The notes under the pieces: generated by a model
The model's input: the letters and a program-made list of their open reading frames with translations, nothing else
What the model was told of the DNA's origin: nothing
Databases searched by the model: none
Program-made: the position numbers and the translations under genes
Assembly (NCBI GenBank): GCA_951812925.1
Contig: OX638370.1
Span: 103,306,897 to 103,370,896 of the forward strand
Origin: Calliopum simillimum
Lineage: Eukaryota; Arthropoda; Insecta; Diptera; Lauxaniidae
DNA: 64,000 nt
Direction: 5' to 3'
Shown: positions 10,621-22,312 of the stretch, piece by piece
Layout: the number at the start of each line of letters is the position of its first letter
How positions within the stretch are numbered: the stretch's first letter is position 1

Positions 10621-11575
10621 TTGTTGCTTTGATTTTATTTTTGTCGGCGAAGGTTTTTTATATATTTGGCATTTGCAATTGTTGTCACTTGTTGATGTCA
10701 GAATTAAAAAAAAAAAATATTGCCATATTTGAAACAATAAATAAAGCGTTAATTAAAAATCTAAACTGATCTTGTTCAGCGGCAATTTCTTTTTTGCCCA
10801 TTTTTGCGCAGAGAAATGCAAATTGCGTGTTACTACAAGTTAATCAGCAGCCCATATTTCGTGCGTATATTCCCAAGCGATTGTCTGCCTTGTTTAAGCA
10901 AATACTTCAAACGTTCCATATAACGATCGTTTGCTTAACTGATCGCATTTGATTTGCAATTGGCTACCATTTTAGGCCCTGAAAAGGCTTAACCAATGGC
11001 AAAAAAAAAAAAAAAAATTAGTATTTTCACTTAGTTTGGATTTTTTTATAATGAAACGTCCGATATGAAACTATTGAATAAGTTTGCGACAGCACTGTAA
11101 AATACGAAGAGGTCATTAGATAAGTATATTTTGTAGGTGATTTGAGTCCGGTCCCTAAAATAAAATAAAAATAATAAAAAATAAAATTATTTTAATTTGA
11201 CAGCTTGATATTTATTAAAACGTCCCACACGTTTGGCGTAGTATGTAGAAGAAGACATATAACAAACGTGAAAATTCTTTTTTGAATCGAACGATTCATA
11301 TTTATAGCAGTTACTTGGAGTGTGTCGTATTCGAACAGACTGTTTTTTGAGGTGCGATTTTACTTCGAGTTACCTAAAACAGTTTTATTTAAAAGACCTG
11401 TCTAACACTTTGTAATTACTTAGTTATAGCGGATAAATATTAAATTTCATGCAAATTTCGTTGATTTTTCAGAATCCTCCCTCAATCCCACTATTTTTTA
11501 CAAAGTCAAACAATTTAAAAGTATTTTGTTGATACTCGTAGCTTAATTCATTATGGAAATGTATTACCAAAAAAA
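10621..11575. other. AT-rich intergenic sequence
   Basis: No gene was recognised. A GTTTGGCGTAGTATGTAGAA segment and a homopurine-rich AATAAAA cluster (11155-11190) are visible, but they do not identify any element. Confidence 0.3.
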
Positions 11576-12376
11576 GTGCTGAAAAACGTGTCGCCAAAAG
11601 AGTGCCCTAAAGTATATCGCCAAAAATGTGTCGAAAAATGTGTTGCCGAAAAAGTGTCGAAAAATATGTCCAGAAATGGTGTTGCCAAAAAACTGTCGAT
11701 AAATGTATCGCTAAAAAAAGTCCAAACATCATGTCACCAAAAAACTATAGAAAAATGTATCGCCAAAAAAACTGTCGTTAAAAAAATGTCCAAACATCGT
11801 GCAGCCAAAAAAGTGGTGTCAAATATGTATCGTTAAAAAGTGTCGAAAAAGATGTCGCTTAAAAGTGTCCAAAATGAAAAAATTCTGGAAAATGTGTCGT
11901 AAAAAAGTGTCAAAAATGTGTCGTTAAAAAAATGTCCAAACATCGTGTCGCCAAAAAAGTATCAAAAATGAGTCGTTAATAAAGTGTCCAAAATGTGTCG
12001 CTTAAAAGTTTCCAAAATGAAAAGGTTCAAAAAAATGTGTCGTTAAAATAAAAGTGTCCAAACATCGTGTCGCCAAAAAAGTGTCGACAAATGAGTCGCT
12101 AAAAAAAAAAATTTCCAAACATCATGTCACCAAAAAACTGTCGAAAAAACTCGCTAAAAAAAGTGTCAAAAAATTGTATCGCCAAAAAAGTGTCGAAAAA
12201 TGTGTCCAGAAATTTGTTAAAAAATGTCCAAAAATAGTGTCGAAAAACGTATCGCTAGAAAAAATGTCGCCAAAAAAGTGGCGCAAAACGTATTGCAAAA
12301 AAAAGTGTTGAAAATAATGTTTTTAAAAAGTGTCCAAAACAGTGTCAATAAATGTGTTGCCAAAAAAAAAAAAAAC
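11576..12376. repeat. Degenerate tandem array (GTGTCGCCAAAAAAGTGTC-type units)
   Basis: About twenty-five short units of the type AAAGTGTCGAAAAATGTGTC, GCCAAAAAAGTGTC and GTCCAAACATCGTGTC follow one another. The array resumes at about 13350-13390 (AAAAATGTCCATAATTTGTG, then TCTCCAAAAAACG) after the DINE-1-like element, so that element landed inside it. Lys-rich open frames on the plus strand (11576-11836, 12054-12311) are products of the repeat. Confidence 0.75.
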
Positions 12377-12377
12377 C

Positions 12378-13338
12378 AGTAAGGGTGGTATCTTTGGCCT
12401 GGCCAAAAACTAAATACCCTACTCTGCATTTCAAATATATTATTAGGAGAGTATAAGAGCAAATTGCTTATACGGGAAGTGCCACGCCCTCACCTCCGAG
12501 CTTACCTTGATTTTGCGTAAAGCTTGCATTAACTGTTCTGAGTGTTTGAGTAAAATTCGGTTAGGTTTTCCTTAAAAAATCTTTCAGTATAGCATTTTGT
12601 AACTTTCGCTTATATGGGAGGTGCCACGCCCTCTAATCCTACATCGCCTACTTTAAGCTCAGAATTTACGATTAATGTTTTTCGTGTTTGAGTGAAATTT
12701 GGTTGGATTATCTCAAAAAACAATTTCATTATATAATTTTGAAACATTTGCTTATATGGGAGGTGCCACGCCCTCTTGTCCGAGTTTACCCAGATCTTGC
12801 GTATAGCTTGCATTTATAAATCCGAGTGTTTGAGTGTAATTTGGTTGGGTTATCTCAAAAAACGCTTTACGTATAACATTTTGATACTTTTGTTTGTATG
12901 GGAGGTACCACGCTCTCTAGTCCGAATTCGCCTAGTCTTTGCTCAGAGCTTATACTTACTTTCCCTAGTATTTATGTGTATTTTGCTTCTGTTATTGCAA
13001 ATAATGCTCTTATTATTGCATTTTGAATATATTTTTTGTATGGGCGGTAGGCGTGTCCGTTGACCGATTTCGCTCATTTTCAATCCCCCGAGTTAACTTA
13101 TACGACGGAAGCAGAATACTAAATTTCATTGAATTATGTGGCTCACTTTTCCCAAAAAATGTATTTCCACACACACCCAGCCAGCCACCCAGCCAGCCAG
13201 CCAGACAGACGGATATGGCTATATCGACTCAGGAGGTGACGCTGATCAAGAATATATATACTTTTCCATACCTGCCACGCCTCCTTCTCTGCGTTACAAA
13301 CGGAAGGACAAAGTGAATATGCCCTGGGTGTAGGGTAT
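12378..13338 (-). mobile_element. DINE-1/mini-me-like element, copy 1
   Basis: Read on the minus strand it begins TACCCTACACCCAGGGTATA. A core follows that matches the fly DINE-1/mini-me block: TATATATATTCTTGATCAGC, then TGAGTCGATATAGCCAT, then a GTCT/GGCTGG microsatellite. Next come four tandem units of 142 bp, with GTGCCACGCCC at 12479, 12621 and 12763 and the variant GTACCACGCTC at 12905. The other end is AGTAAGGGTGGTATC...GGCCTGGCCAAA. DINE-1 elements are known as non-autonomous Helentron-type rolling-circle elements with internal tandem repeats, and this architecture agrees. There is no protein. It lies within the 11576-13390 array. Confidence 0.8.
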
Positions 13339-13424
13339 AAAAAAACGAACAAAAAATGTCCATAATTTGTGTCTCCAAAAAACGCGCCCAAAGAAGTTAC
13401 ACATAAAAAAAAGTTGATTTTATT

Positions 13425-13773
13425 TAGTGATGAGTAAAATTAGTCTTGGTCTTGGTAATTTTGTGAGACCAAGCCCAAGACCAAGACGCTGATATTTTCG
13501 CATAGCAGTCTTGGTCTTGCTCACGATAATCGCCAAGACCAAGACTTCTTTTCAGTCTTGATAAATTTATAGTTCAGAAATGTTTCACGCCCGTTTCAAA
13601 TATACAATCATCTCTCAAATTGAATTTTGGCATCTCAAAAACCCAACTGCTTTGGAAAAATATGGTTTTGAAATTTTGAATACTCAATATCTCTAGAAAT
13701 TTTTTCAAGACCGAGACCAAAACTTAATGAGCAAGGTCAAGACCAAGATTTGGTCTTGGTTTACTCCTCACTA
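13425..13773. mobile_element. hAT-like MITE (349 bp)
   Basis: The ends are inverted: TAGTGATGAGTAAA on the left and its complement TTTACTCCTCACTA on the right, 13 of 14 matching. They are flanked by 8-bp near-identical duplications, ATTTTATT at 13417-13424 and TTTTTATT at 13774-13781. TIR style and 8-bp TSD fit the hAT superfamily. The interior is built of CCAAGACCAAGAC words in both orientations, so it can fold on itself. There is no coding capacity. Confidence 0.75.
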
Positions 13774-13781
13774 TTTTTATT

Positions 13782-14110
13782 AAGCAGAAAAATATGAAAA
13801 GTCCAAACATGCACCGTTTAAATAAATAAAATAGTACATCGTATGCAAAATTGAAAGAAAAAATTGATACTAATAAATAGTCCGACATGCAACGCCAGAG
13901 TTGATCTACATTGATCTGTATGAGATGGTCATGTTGATTGTGCGCTGTTTCCATAAAATTCTTTATAACGATCTAAAAATTTGTATTTTCTACCAAATTG
14001 GGAAATAGCAAAGAAAAAACACTTTGAATCATTGGTATCGCCTGGGAAAATAAAGTTTTTGTGCCATAGAAAAGTTCCGCTGAAAAAAAAAAAAAAAAAA
14101 AACAAAACAG
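13782..14110. other. AT-rich spacer with poly(A) tracts
   Basis: Nothing was recognised except an A19 run at about 14082-14100. Minus-strand open frames here are low complexity. Confidence 0.3.
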
Positions 14111-14815
14111 TAGACACATTCAAAGCATTTTATTTCGCACCTTTTTAGATACTGCAATGGCTCTTCCAATAAATACAAAATGGTGGCTTTTGGTGTGATC
14201 CACTCAACACCTTTTTGGGAGATCTTATCGTTCTCGTGCATGCAACATTGAATGCTGCCACATACTGACTGTGATCTTGCATGCGTTACACGTAGCGCAC
14301 GTTGCAGCAAACTCTTTGGGCTTATGGTGGAAGTGATGGTTAGTGGTAATGGTGCAAACTCCTCACACGTCGCCGTTGTTACGTTTTACAGGCGACAATC
14401 AGTGCTATTTGTTGGTCGAGGTGTTAACGCAGTTGTGGTTTTTGTTGTTCTTGTAAATTACCAATGTCGTTGCTTGTTGACAACAGACATTAAGAGGTGG
14501 TAAACAAGAGTACGAGTCGAGCAGGCTGGCTGGCGTTGTCCTGCTTTTAACTTGTTTGACACTTCATTGGCGCGCGAGTTAATTAAACGCAATGCTTGGT
14601 GCATTTTACAATTATGGTCGTAAGCGCGAGTGCTTGAAGCAGGGAGGGGAACGGACGCGACCACCATCAATGCATCGACTGCAACTGCACGCTTACATGA
14701 ACAGCAGCAGCAGCAGCAGCAGTGCAGTGGGGCTCTTGTTGCATTGCAAAAGAGTCATGTGTGAAATGACTGCAAGTGGAATGTTAACTGGGAGACTTAT
14801 GAATTAAGTAAATGT
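14111..14815. other. Unique GC-richer island with a CAG microsatellite
   Basis: This stretch lacks the TE vocabulary of the rest of the window. It contains (CAG)7 at about 14702-14722 and palindromic words such as GCATGC, GCGCGC and TTAATTAA. Open frames on both strands have no recognisable domain. It could be a conserved regulatory region, which only cross-species alignment would show. Confidence 0.35.
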
Positions 14816-15512
14816 GCAGCAACAGCCAAGTACAAGTGGTTTTTTTACGGATAACAATTCAATTTATTTCAAAAGACAAATAATAAATATTTTGCTCGTA
14901 GAGTGTAAAATACATTGCATTTTTAATAATAAAATTATTTATACAATTTTATAATGGAAGATCGAAGGTTTTAAAGAATATGTCCTGGAACAGGAAATGC
15001 CGTAATATATGTTGGAGAGGATTAAAGACACTTTTGAGTCACCTTGCACGATCCGAGGGTTTCGTGGAGACCCTTTACTCTGAGAGTAGGTGTCGGGTAG
15101 TTAGCCAGTATCATAAGGTAAGGGACAGTAATGTCATGTCTGCCTGTGTTTACTCTGTACTCTATAATTTGTATTTTTTTTTGTTTTCTTACTTAGTTAG
15201 ATGGAGTTTCATTAGATTTGAGAATAAATATACAAAAATTATTTCGCAAACACATATTTTGACCAGAGACAAGATTTTTGTCCCTTAAATTTATCCAAAA
15301 GTAACAAAGTTGTATTAAAGCTCCATTCTCACACTTCTTAATTGGACATTTGTGACATTACGTAATATAAAAAATTAATGTAAGCGCCTGCGGAAAAACA
15401 TTTTCAGCTTCTGTGATGATTCCTGCTATCGATCAGAGATGAACAGAACAAAGTTTAAAGCACATAGGATGCTCCGAAACTAAGTAAAAATGTGTTAGGA
15501 CATTAAACTTTG
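14816..15512. other. AT-rich intergenic sequence
   Basis: No gene is recognised. The open frame at 14980-15288 (MSWNRKCRNICWRG) shows no motif and has no repeat partner in the window. Confidence 0.3.
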
Positions 15513-15517
15513 CGGCG

Positions 15518-16553
15518 CACAGTGGCAGATCGTTGCCATAAATTGGTCAAAAATAAAAGTGCTATGGATTTTAAAAATTTCTACATCAATCTTCAGGTAA
15601 TACCTAGGAACGAAAAAAAATATATAAAATTTTAAAATTTTCTATAGTGGGTACTAACAAATTGGGCTTAAAATTGAACTCTGTACAGCAAAAATGTTTT
15701 ATGGAACTTTTCATATTAGCAACTGCTAGAAAAGACGATCTAGTTAACTTGTTTGGAGTTTAATGTACTAACGTAGCATATTGGCGCCAAATATACTGTT
15801 TCTAGAATAGTATCGCCTGCGGGCATGGGTCGGGTGTGGGCACCCCCCCGTAACTTCATACGGAAAACAAATACGGCTGTTCTGACAAATGTTTAGCGCG
15901 TGTTTTGACAGCAAGAAGTTTTTGTAAATGGTGTTCTTATCCCTTTTTATGCTTTTTTTAGTGGAAAAGAAAGAACCAATAGGCCCTTTAAAGATATCGC
16001 AGAAAAAAAGTTGTTTTCATTAAGTGTGGGTGGTAAGGTGGCATAACACTTTGTAAACAATCTCGGTTTTGAGTCTTCAGACAAGTGGACCAAGAGCAGA
16101 TGGCGGAAATGGATTGGTATAAAAAAATCATGCTTGGCAAAAGATCAATGTCAACAAGGACTAGTAATTACGTCATCTTGCCGGCTTAGTCTGCAAAACA
16201 ATTGATTTGGCATTGAATTTGTTGAATTTGTGTAAGTGTTATTAACGTTCAATTTCATATTATCCCATTTTGAGCCAATTTTCTAAGGGTGCCCACAACT
16301 GACCCAAAAATTTTTTTTTTTTTTCAAAAATGATCACTTCACTATTTTTTTAATATAATTTATCCAACTGCTGAAATCAATTTACTTGCTTCACCAGTAG
16401 TCAGCTAAGGTCTCTGGATTTCCATTAATACTTATATGTTTGCATTATATACATTTGGTCAAAAAATATGAGTCGAAAACAAAATGGTGCCCACAACCGA
16501 CACTATTCCCTTACTATTTATGACCGCCGTTCCATACAAACCCGTCCACTGTG
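15518..16553. mobile_element. Transib-like non-autonomous transposon (1036 bp)
   Basis: Both ends carry CACAGTGG as inverted termini (15518-15525; complement at 16546-16553). They are flanked by an identical GC-rich 5-bp duplication, CGGCG, at 15513-15517 and 16554-16558. The Transib superfamily is known for exactly these hallmarks: 5-bp CGNCG-type target duplications and termini like CACWRTGG, related to the CACAGTG heptamer of V(D)J recombination signals. Inside, GGGTGCCCACAACTGAC-type phrases occur at 15830, 16285 and 16480. No transposase frame is visible, so it would depend on an enzyme supplied elsewhere. The two ends agree only patchily beyond the first 8 bp. Confidence 0.8.
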
Positions 16554-16558
16554 CGGCG

Positions 16559-17804
16559 ACGTAAAAGCGATAAAACACCGCTTAACGATGGATGCTTTTT
16601 CTTTTACTAATGCTGATGCTGATGTTGTGTAGTGAACGTTTAGAACGTGTCGGTAACTGCTAAATACAAAAAATGGGTATTGACCAAAAAGCAATAGAAA
16701 AGTACTGACCATCAAATTAACCCTTAAGTTGCTGTACCACAAACACGGTTTTTCTATTCTAAAAAGCGATAAGAAACTAAATCTTCCATAGTTAATTGCT
16801 GTTCTGTGTTATGACATTCTTATCTTATTGGACCATTAAACCCACTAACTCCTTCACTCAGGCAATACACTCACTCGTCGTCTACTCGCTGATTGGCCAC
16901 GACTTACGCATGATCGGCATAATTGAATTTTTGTTTGGATTCTGCGCAACCGTAGCGGTCATAAAATGTTTTAAGAAAACGAACTGATTTTTATGATGTA
17001 CTCGTAAGCGCATCTTAAAGAGCTTTAAAGTGTTGTTACATGGAAGCTCTGGAGAGTTTTGCAAAACAAAAGGTAGGATACTCTATTTGCATGAGCTTTT
17101 CATTTGCCACATCTTTTTTAGTTTTGTAGCTAAAAGCATTGTGATTAATTTTTTTAATTTTTTTTGTTCCATGTTTTGTGGAATTTCCAAAAATCTATTT
17201 TTTTTTATATAAAGACTTCAACTTCATAGTTAAAGCCACTACTTTTACACATTCATTCATGGCAGCAAATGATCATGTGTGAACTTTTCTTCATCACTGT
17301 GATTTCTCCATTTATCACAACCCCATCGTGAGGCTTAAGAACGTTCCCTCGTAATGAGTGATTTGCGAGCCGTTTTTTTCGCCACTGACGGGAAGAAAAG
17401 ATTGATACAAAACTCTATCATTATAAACTGAAAGTGCAAGCCAGTTGATGTAATAAGGCATCGTTACCTTACAGTCTGAAGCACAATATTTTTTGTTGCT
17501 TCCGCACAGGCTTACTGCTGTGATCTTGTTGCTCATGAATCTGCATAAATTTTCGCGATGCGTTAATTAAATTAAAGTTTGAGCCGCCTTCCATTTTTTT
17601 TAATTATCAAAACTGCTTTACTGGTCGTAACGCGTTTACGACACTGGTAGCGAAACGTGCTGCACTAATGCGCTGACGCAATGATTTAAAGTTTTGCCAT
17701 TATCAAGAACATAAAAAACTCATGGAACTATTGCGATGACGTACAGACAGTGTTCAAAAACGAAGGAGAATTCTAAGTTCTAACCTCTGCTGATTTGGTT
17801 TTGT
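16559..17804. other. Unique region, no gene recognised
   Basis: Moderate-GC stretches (16559-16960, 17280-17720) alternate with AT runs. Open frames of 60-74 residues on both strands show no domain. Words such as GTCGTAACGCGTTTACGAC (17624-17642, a perfect short palindrome) stand out but identify nothing. Confidence 0.3.
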
Positions 17805-17808
17805 ATTG

Positions 17809-19167
17809 GGGTAAATCTCCGAAAAATGTACCAAAACATGTTTTTTTTTTGTTCCCACCTATTTTTTTAAATTTTTTTATTATTTGTAGATATAGAATAT
17901 GATGACTTTAGCTTTTGGAGCATTTTTAAAAAATGAACATAACCTTTTAAGGGTTGCCACATCGTTGTTTTCGAAAATTTATTTTAAATCTTACTTTTTT
18001 TGACTAAATTTTAATTTTTGTTTTAAGAAACGCTCAGATAAACTTTTTTAAAATTATACAAAAAAATTTTTGGGTTGCCATAGCAAAAAAACCGGATGGC
18101 AACACCGAAAGGATTGTTAAATTTTCAAAAAGTTTAACTGAGCGTGTTTGAAACCAAAACTTTCAATTTAGTCAAAAAAAAGGAAGAATTATATAAGATT
18201 TTTGAAAATAACCATGTGGCTGAAAATTTATGTTTTTAATTTTAATTTTTTTTGTAAATAAATGGTTTAAGCGAAACTAGCAAAAAAAAATCAGGTGGAG
18301 TGTTACTAAACGTAGAATGATGAAATGTTGCAAAAAATGACGGAGAATGATGTAACGGAGAATGACGAAGTGTTGCGAAAACAGTAATATTACAATAAAA
18401 CTGGTGGAGGGTTACTAAGCGGATAATGATGAAATGTTGCAAAAAAACCACGGAGAATGATGAAACGGAGAATGAGGAATTGTAGCAAATACAGTAATAT
18501 CACAATAGAAATAGCAAGTTTTTTTTTTAAATTGAAACTGGTGGATTGCCCCTCTAATTGTTTATTGTTTTACTAATATTAAGATAAAATTATATGTTTA
18601 GTAAAACATAAAAAAACTTACGCGGAGAATGATGCACACTGGCGTTTTTTACAAAATTTTTAGACTTTTTTAAAAAAAAACACACTAACACTCACTATCG
18701 AAAAACCAAAACTAGCTGAGCTGAAAATACAATAAATCTCCTCTTTCTCTTCACTTTCAGTTGTTCATTTACTCAATATTCAAAAAGTTTACAGTTAGAA
18801 TATGAAAAACTGAACGATGATAGTCTCAAATGAGGGACCAACTTCTTTGAATGTCAATTCTATATAAACAAACAATGTCGTGTTAGTTTTTTTTTTTTTT
18901 TGGAAAATAACATAATATGCGAAAGGGACAAATTTAATTGAACTAAGAAGCAGTTAGGGACAGGACGGAGAATGACTTTTTAACACATTTTAGTTATAAT
19001 TTCATAGTAAAATATTAAAATTTTTTTTTTTTTTTTTTTTTTTTCAAGTAATCGTATAGAAGCTCTGGTTAAGTAACTGTATTAAATAGTTAAAATATAA
19101 AGTTTTAAATTTAAACATGGTTTTGAGTCCCCGCACATTGAATGGTAAATTTTTTGGAGAATCACCC
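17809..19167. mobile_element. 1.36-kb TIR element, copy 1 (uninterrupted)
   Basis: The ends are inverted over about 24 bp: GGGTAAATCTCCGAAAAATG on the left against the complement of the right end, GGGTGATTCTCCAAAAAATT. ATTG flanks both sides (17805-17808; 19168-19171), a possible 4-bp duplication. Inside are units of about 100 bp with ACCGGATGGCAACACC and AAGTTTAACTGAGCG phrases, then CGGAGAATGATGAAACGGAG repeats. There is no protein. A second full-length copy lies at 51295-53514 and a fragment at 41915-42175. The superfamily is not determined. Confidence 0.75.
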
Positions 19168-19171
19168 ATTG

Positions 19172-20625
19172 ATATTTTGGCGAGTTATGAGCAAACCAAG
19201 TTTGTGTCTTAAGTCTTTTGTTTTGATTTTTTTTTTTTTCCTTTCTTAATTACTTAACATTACCTATTCATTTTGAAAATTAAATTTTTAGTATTTTGCT
19301 GTAGTTTACAAGCTTCATTGCAACTCATGACTCAGTCCGCGCCCCACAACGTATAGAATGCATTCCAAGTTAACAACTCCAACACTGCTTGGTATTTTAT
19401 CGACGCATCACCGACCACCGCTGCAGTGATTAAATTGCACAACACAGGCTGCTGGTTCCTTATCGTTGTATCTCCCGCGAGAGTTGACGACTCCATACTG
19501 CGCTCGAACACCTTAACGCAGCGTGACGCTGTCTGTCTGGCTAACCTTGTGCGCATGCGCGCAGCAGCACAGATCATTCATCATTTCATCAACAGCAGCA
19601 ACATAAACGGTTCGTTTTGTGAAAAAGAATCAATTGAAATTTAGCGCGCTCATGAGATGATCTGGCGGAAACACGCATATTAAGCGGTTAAAGTGACCGA
19701 TGCTGTTGCGCCTGCGCCAAAAATAAAAACCATTGTTGAAAGGATATTGAAATGAAGCACAGTCGCTCGCATGGAAATGCGTACTTCCGTTGATTGCAGC
19801 ACATTCACCTGCTCGCTCAGCCCAACCGCCGAATTAGTGAAAATTAGTAACATGCTTGCCCGCATGCGCACACATTGGCTTGCAATTCCATTTACTTTCA
19901 ACATTTTGTCAGCAATTACTTTGATCGTTTGTCGTTTGCTCTTTCGACATCTTGTTACTTGTTTTGGAATTGCGCTTTTTTTTTTCTTCAGTGTCTTTAT
20001 CCTGATTCTTTTGAAAGGCAAGGAAACAAGGACCAAACCATTGCACCTTTCAAATCGCACTTAATTTCGGTATTTTCTTTTTGCTCTGTTGTTGTTTTGT
20101 TCCATTGTTGTGTGTGCGCGCGGCAAATGCAATAATGGATTTATAATTATAGACCCCGTGCCCATGGAACTATTCAAAGTTGATATTTTGCGGACAGCAA
20201 GTGCAGCTAATGCGACGCAGTGTCTGACATTAAATTGTCAAATTGTTTGCGCCCGTTATCTCGATCAGTGAGAGGCAGCTCTGAGGCACGCGCGTAGGAA
20301 CATTCGCAGAACGTGGCAGATAAACGCAGAAATCATCAAGCAGGAGGAGGAAAAATTCGCCAAAAGTGTGTTAAGTTTTTATGAAAATTGTCTGGTCTGT
20401 CCTCTCTGACAGTTGCATGTCATAATAGGGGGAGCAAGTTTAACGATGTGTAAACATAACGACAGATACTAAAGGGTTATGAAGATTACAAAGATCGTTT
20501 AAAATGTACGACTTTCTTTTGGTTTTATTAAGCCTAATAAAGATACTCGTACTTGAGTAATTCTTAGTTTTTAATGACACAACCTACACAAATTTTACAT
20601 TTTGAGTAGCAAGTTAATGTTTAAG
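19172..20625. other. Unique GC-richer island
   Basis: From about 19310 to 20400 the sequence is apparently unique and richer in GC (GCGCATGCGCGCAGCAGCAC and similar). Overlapping open frames exist on both strands (19680-20060, 19771-20064, 19875-20135), as expected of GC-richer sequence, and none shows a domain. A variant of the recurrent GTTGCTTAAGTCTTTTG motif lies at 19196-19224. Regulatory or noncoding-exon function is possible but not shown. Confidence 0.35.
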
Positions 20626-20633
20626 GTAAGGAC

Positions 20634-21203
20634 TAGGGGTCTGCACAAGACGTCTTGTTTGCGTTTTAAGACATTTCGTTTCAAGATACGTTATATTTTG
20701 TACCTGCTTTTTATTTATCAAATGCTCTAGTTCAGTGTCGTGAGTAAATGTCTTGACAGAACTAGAATTTGAAAGAAAATAAACAAATACTGTGCTAATT
20801 TGTCTTGTTTGATTTGTTTCAGTTATTTTAGTTGCATACTGTAGTAGTAGTGTACACTACTAAATGCTAATGGTGTGATAAGAGTAGTTTATCGCTCTTC
20901 TTCTTGTGCCTCTTTTTTGTTTACGCTCTCTCTCTCTCTGTCGCAAAAATGTATGAAAGCTACTACAATTCTGCAAGTGTTACCATATCATAAATTTTAT
21001 TGTGGTTTCTCTACACGCACGTTTTACAGTGACCTGAAGTATTTGTTTTTATAAAATAGAGAACACTGATGTATTTTTTAGAACCAAGTTTATTTTTTAC
21101 ACTGATAAAACAAGACAATGTAAATAGTGTGAAAATGAAATCAGTGTACACGATGATTTGAATCTTGAATTTTTTGGATCAAGATGTCTTGTGCAGACCC
21201 CTA
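20634..21203. mobile_element. hAT-like MITE (570 bp) with perfect 8-bp TSD
   Basis: The termini TAGGGGTCTGCACAAGAC and the complement at 21186-21203 are perfect inverted repeats, extending with one mismatch to 24 bp. Both sides carry the identical 8-bp duplication GTAAGGAC (20626-20633; 21204-21211). TIR start and TSD length fit hAT. The interior has no coding frame; it holds a CTCTCTCTCTCTG tract and a run of AAGACR/YGTCTT words near both ends. The perfect TIRs suggest a fairly recent insertion. Confidence 0.9.
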
Positions 21204-21399
21204 GTAAGGACATAAAAATTGCATTTATATTTTTAACAAAAGGCCGTGGTTTCACAAAAATCAAATTTAAAATTTTCAAAAATTTTCCACTTCAATATGG
21301 GTCAATCTTTGTGTTATCGATAAAGATTTGGGTCAACAGGCCATAAGAATCTTTTGGATACTCACATAGTTCAAAAATTCATAGCTCCTCGGCATTTCA

Positions 21400-22312
21400 T
21401 TCGATTTTAATAAAAATTTTTAGGGTTGGTGTAAAAAAGTATGAGCTATTGAAAAAAAAAAAGTTGCACTGAAAAAAAATTTTCATTTTATGTGTAAAAA
21501 AAGCTGTTTTCGTTCTTCAAGCCAATTTGGGGTTTAGAGCAGCCTTTTCCTTTTTTTTAAATATTTTTATTGTAGTTATTTTGCGATCCTCAAAATCGTT
21601 GTATCTTTTACAGTTTTCAAGTTATGAGTTTCTGAAGATGTTTAATGTTGTGTATATCATGAGTCGTTGGTGCACGGCCGGAAGGATTTTTTTTTCATTG
21701 GCCTCTAGTGAAATTTTTTCTAGAATATTGTTGCAGAATATTTTAACCCATTTCAATCCAGTTTTTGGAAAAAGGGGTTAAAAAGACCTATAAAAACGCA
21801 ATTGAATGGGTTAAGATGATCTCAAAAATAGTTGTTTGCTTAATTTCACGTTAAGTTTCATGAACATCCTAGCCCATTATATCGCGTTTTTATGGGTCTT
21901 TTTGACCCATTTTTCCAAAAACTACGTTGAAATAAAATATTCTCCAAAAATATTTTTAAGAAAATTTCACTAGAGGCCATTGAAAAAAAATTCCTTTCGG
22001 ACGGTGGCAACTCTATGTGGTAACGCACGTGCACCAATGACTCATGATAAATACAACATTAAACAACTTCAAAAACTCATAACTTGAAAACTGTAGAAGA
22101 TACAATGATTTTGAGGATCTCAAAATAACTATAATGAAATTTACTTTTAAATAAAAATATTAAAAAAAATAAAAAGGGTGCTCCAGGTCCCAGATTGGCT
22201 TACAAAAAAGCTTTTATTACACCGAAAAAAAAAAAAAAAAATTTCAGTGCATTTTTTTTTTTTTTCACAAAATTTATATTTTTTTACACTAACCCTAAAC
22301 ATTTCATCAAAA
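21400..22312. repeat. Long inverted repeat 2 (about 0.91 kb)
   Basis: The left arm (TTTTAGGGTTGGTGTAAAAA, GATCCTCAAAATCGTTGTAT, CAAGTTATGAGTTTCTGAAG) returns as reverse complement on the right, symmetric about 21852. Further paired landmarks are ATCATGAGTCGTTGGTGCAC and its complement near 22035, and the AACCCATTT / GGGTTAAAAAGACC pair near the centre. Arms are about 450 bp with moderate divergence. It shares no sequence with inverted repeat 1 but has the same size and layout. A diverged relative of its central part (GTGGGTCCATTTGACCCC) lies at 44775-44890. Confidence 0.88.
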
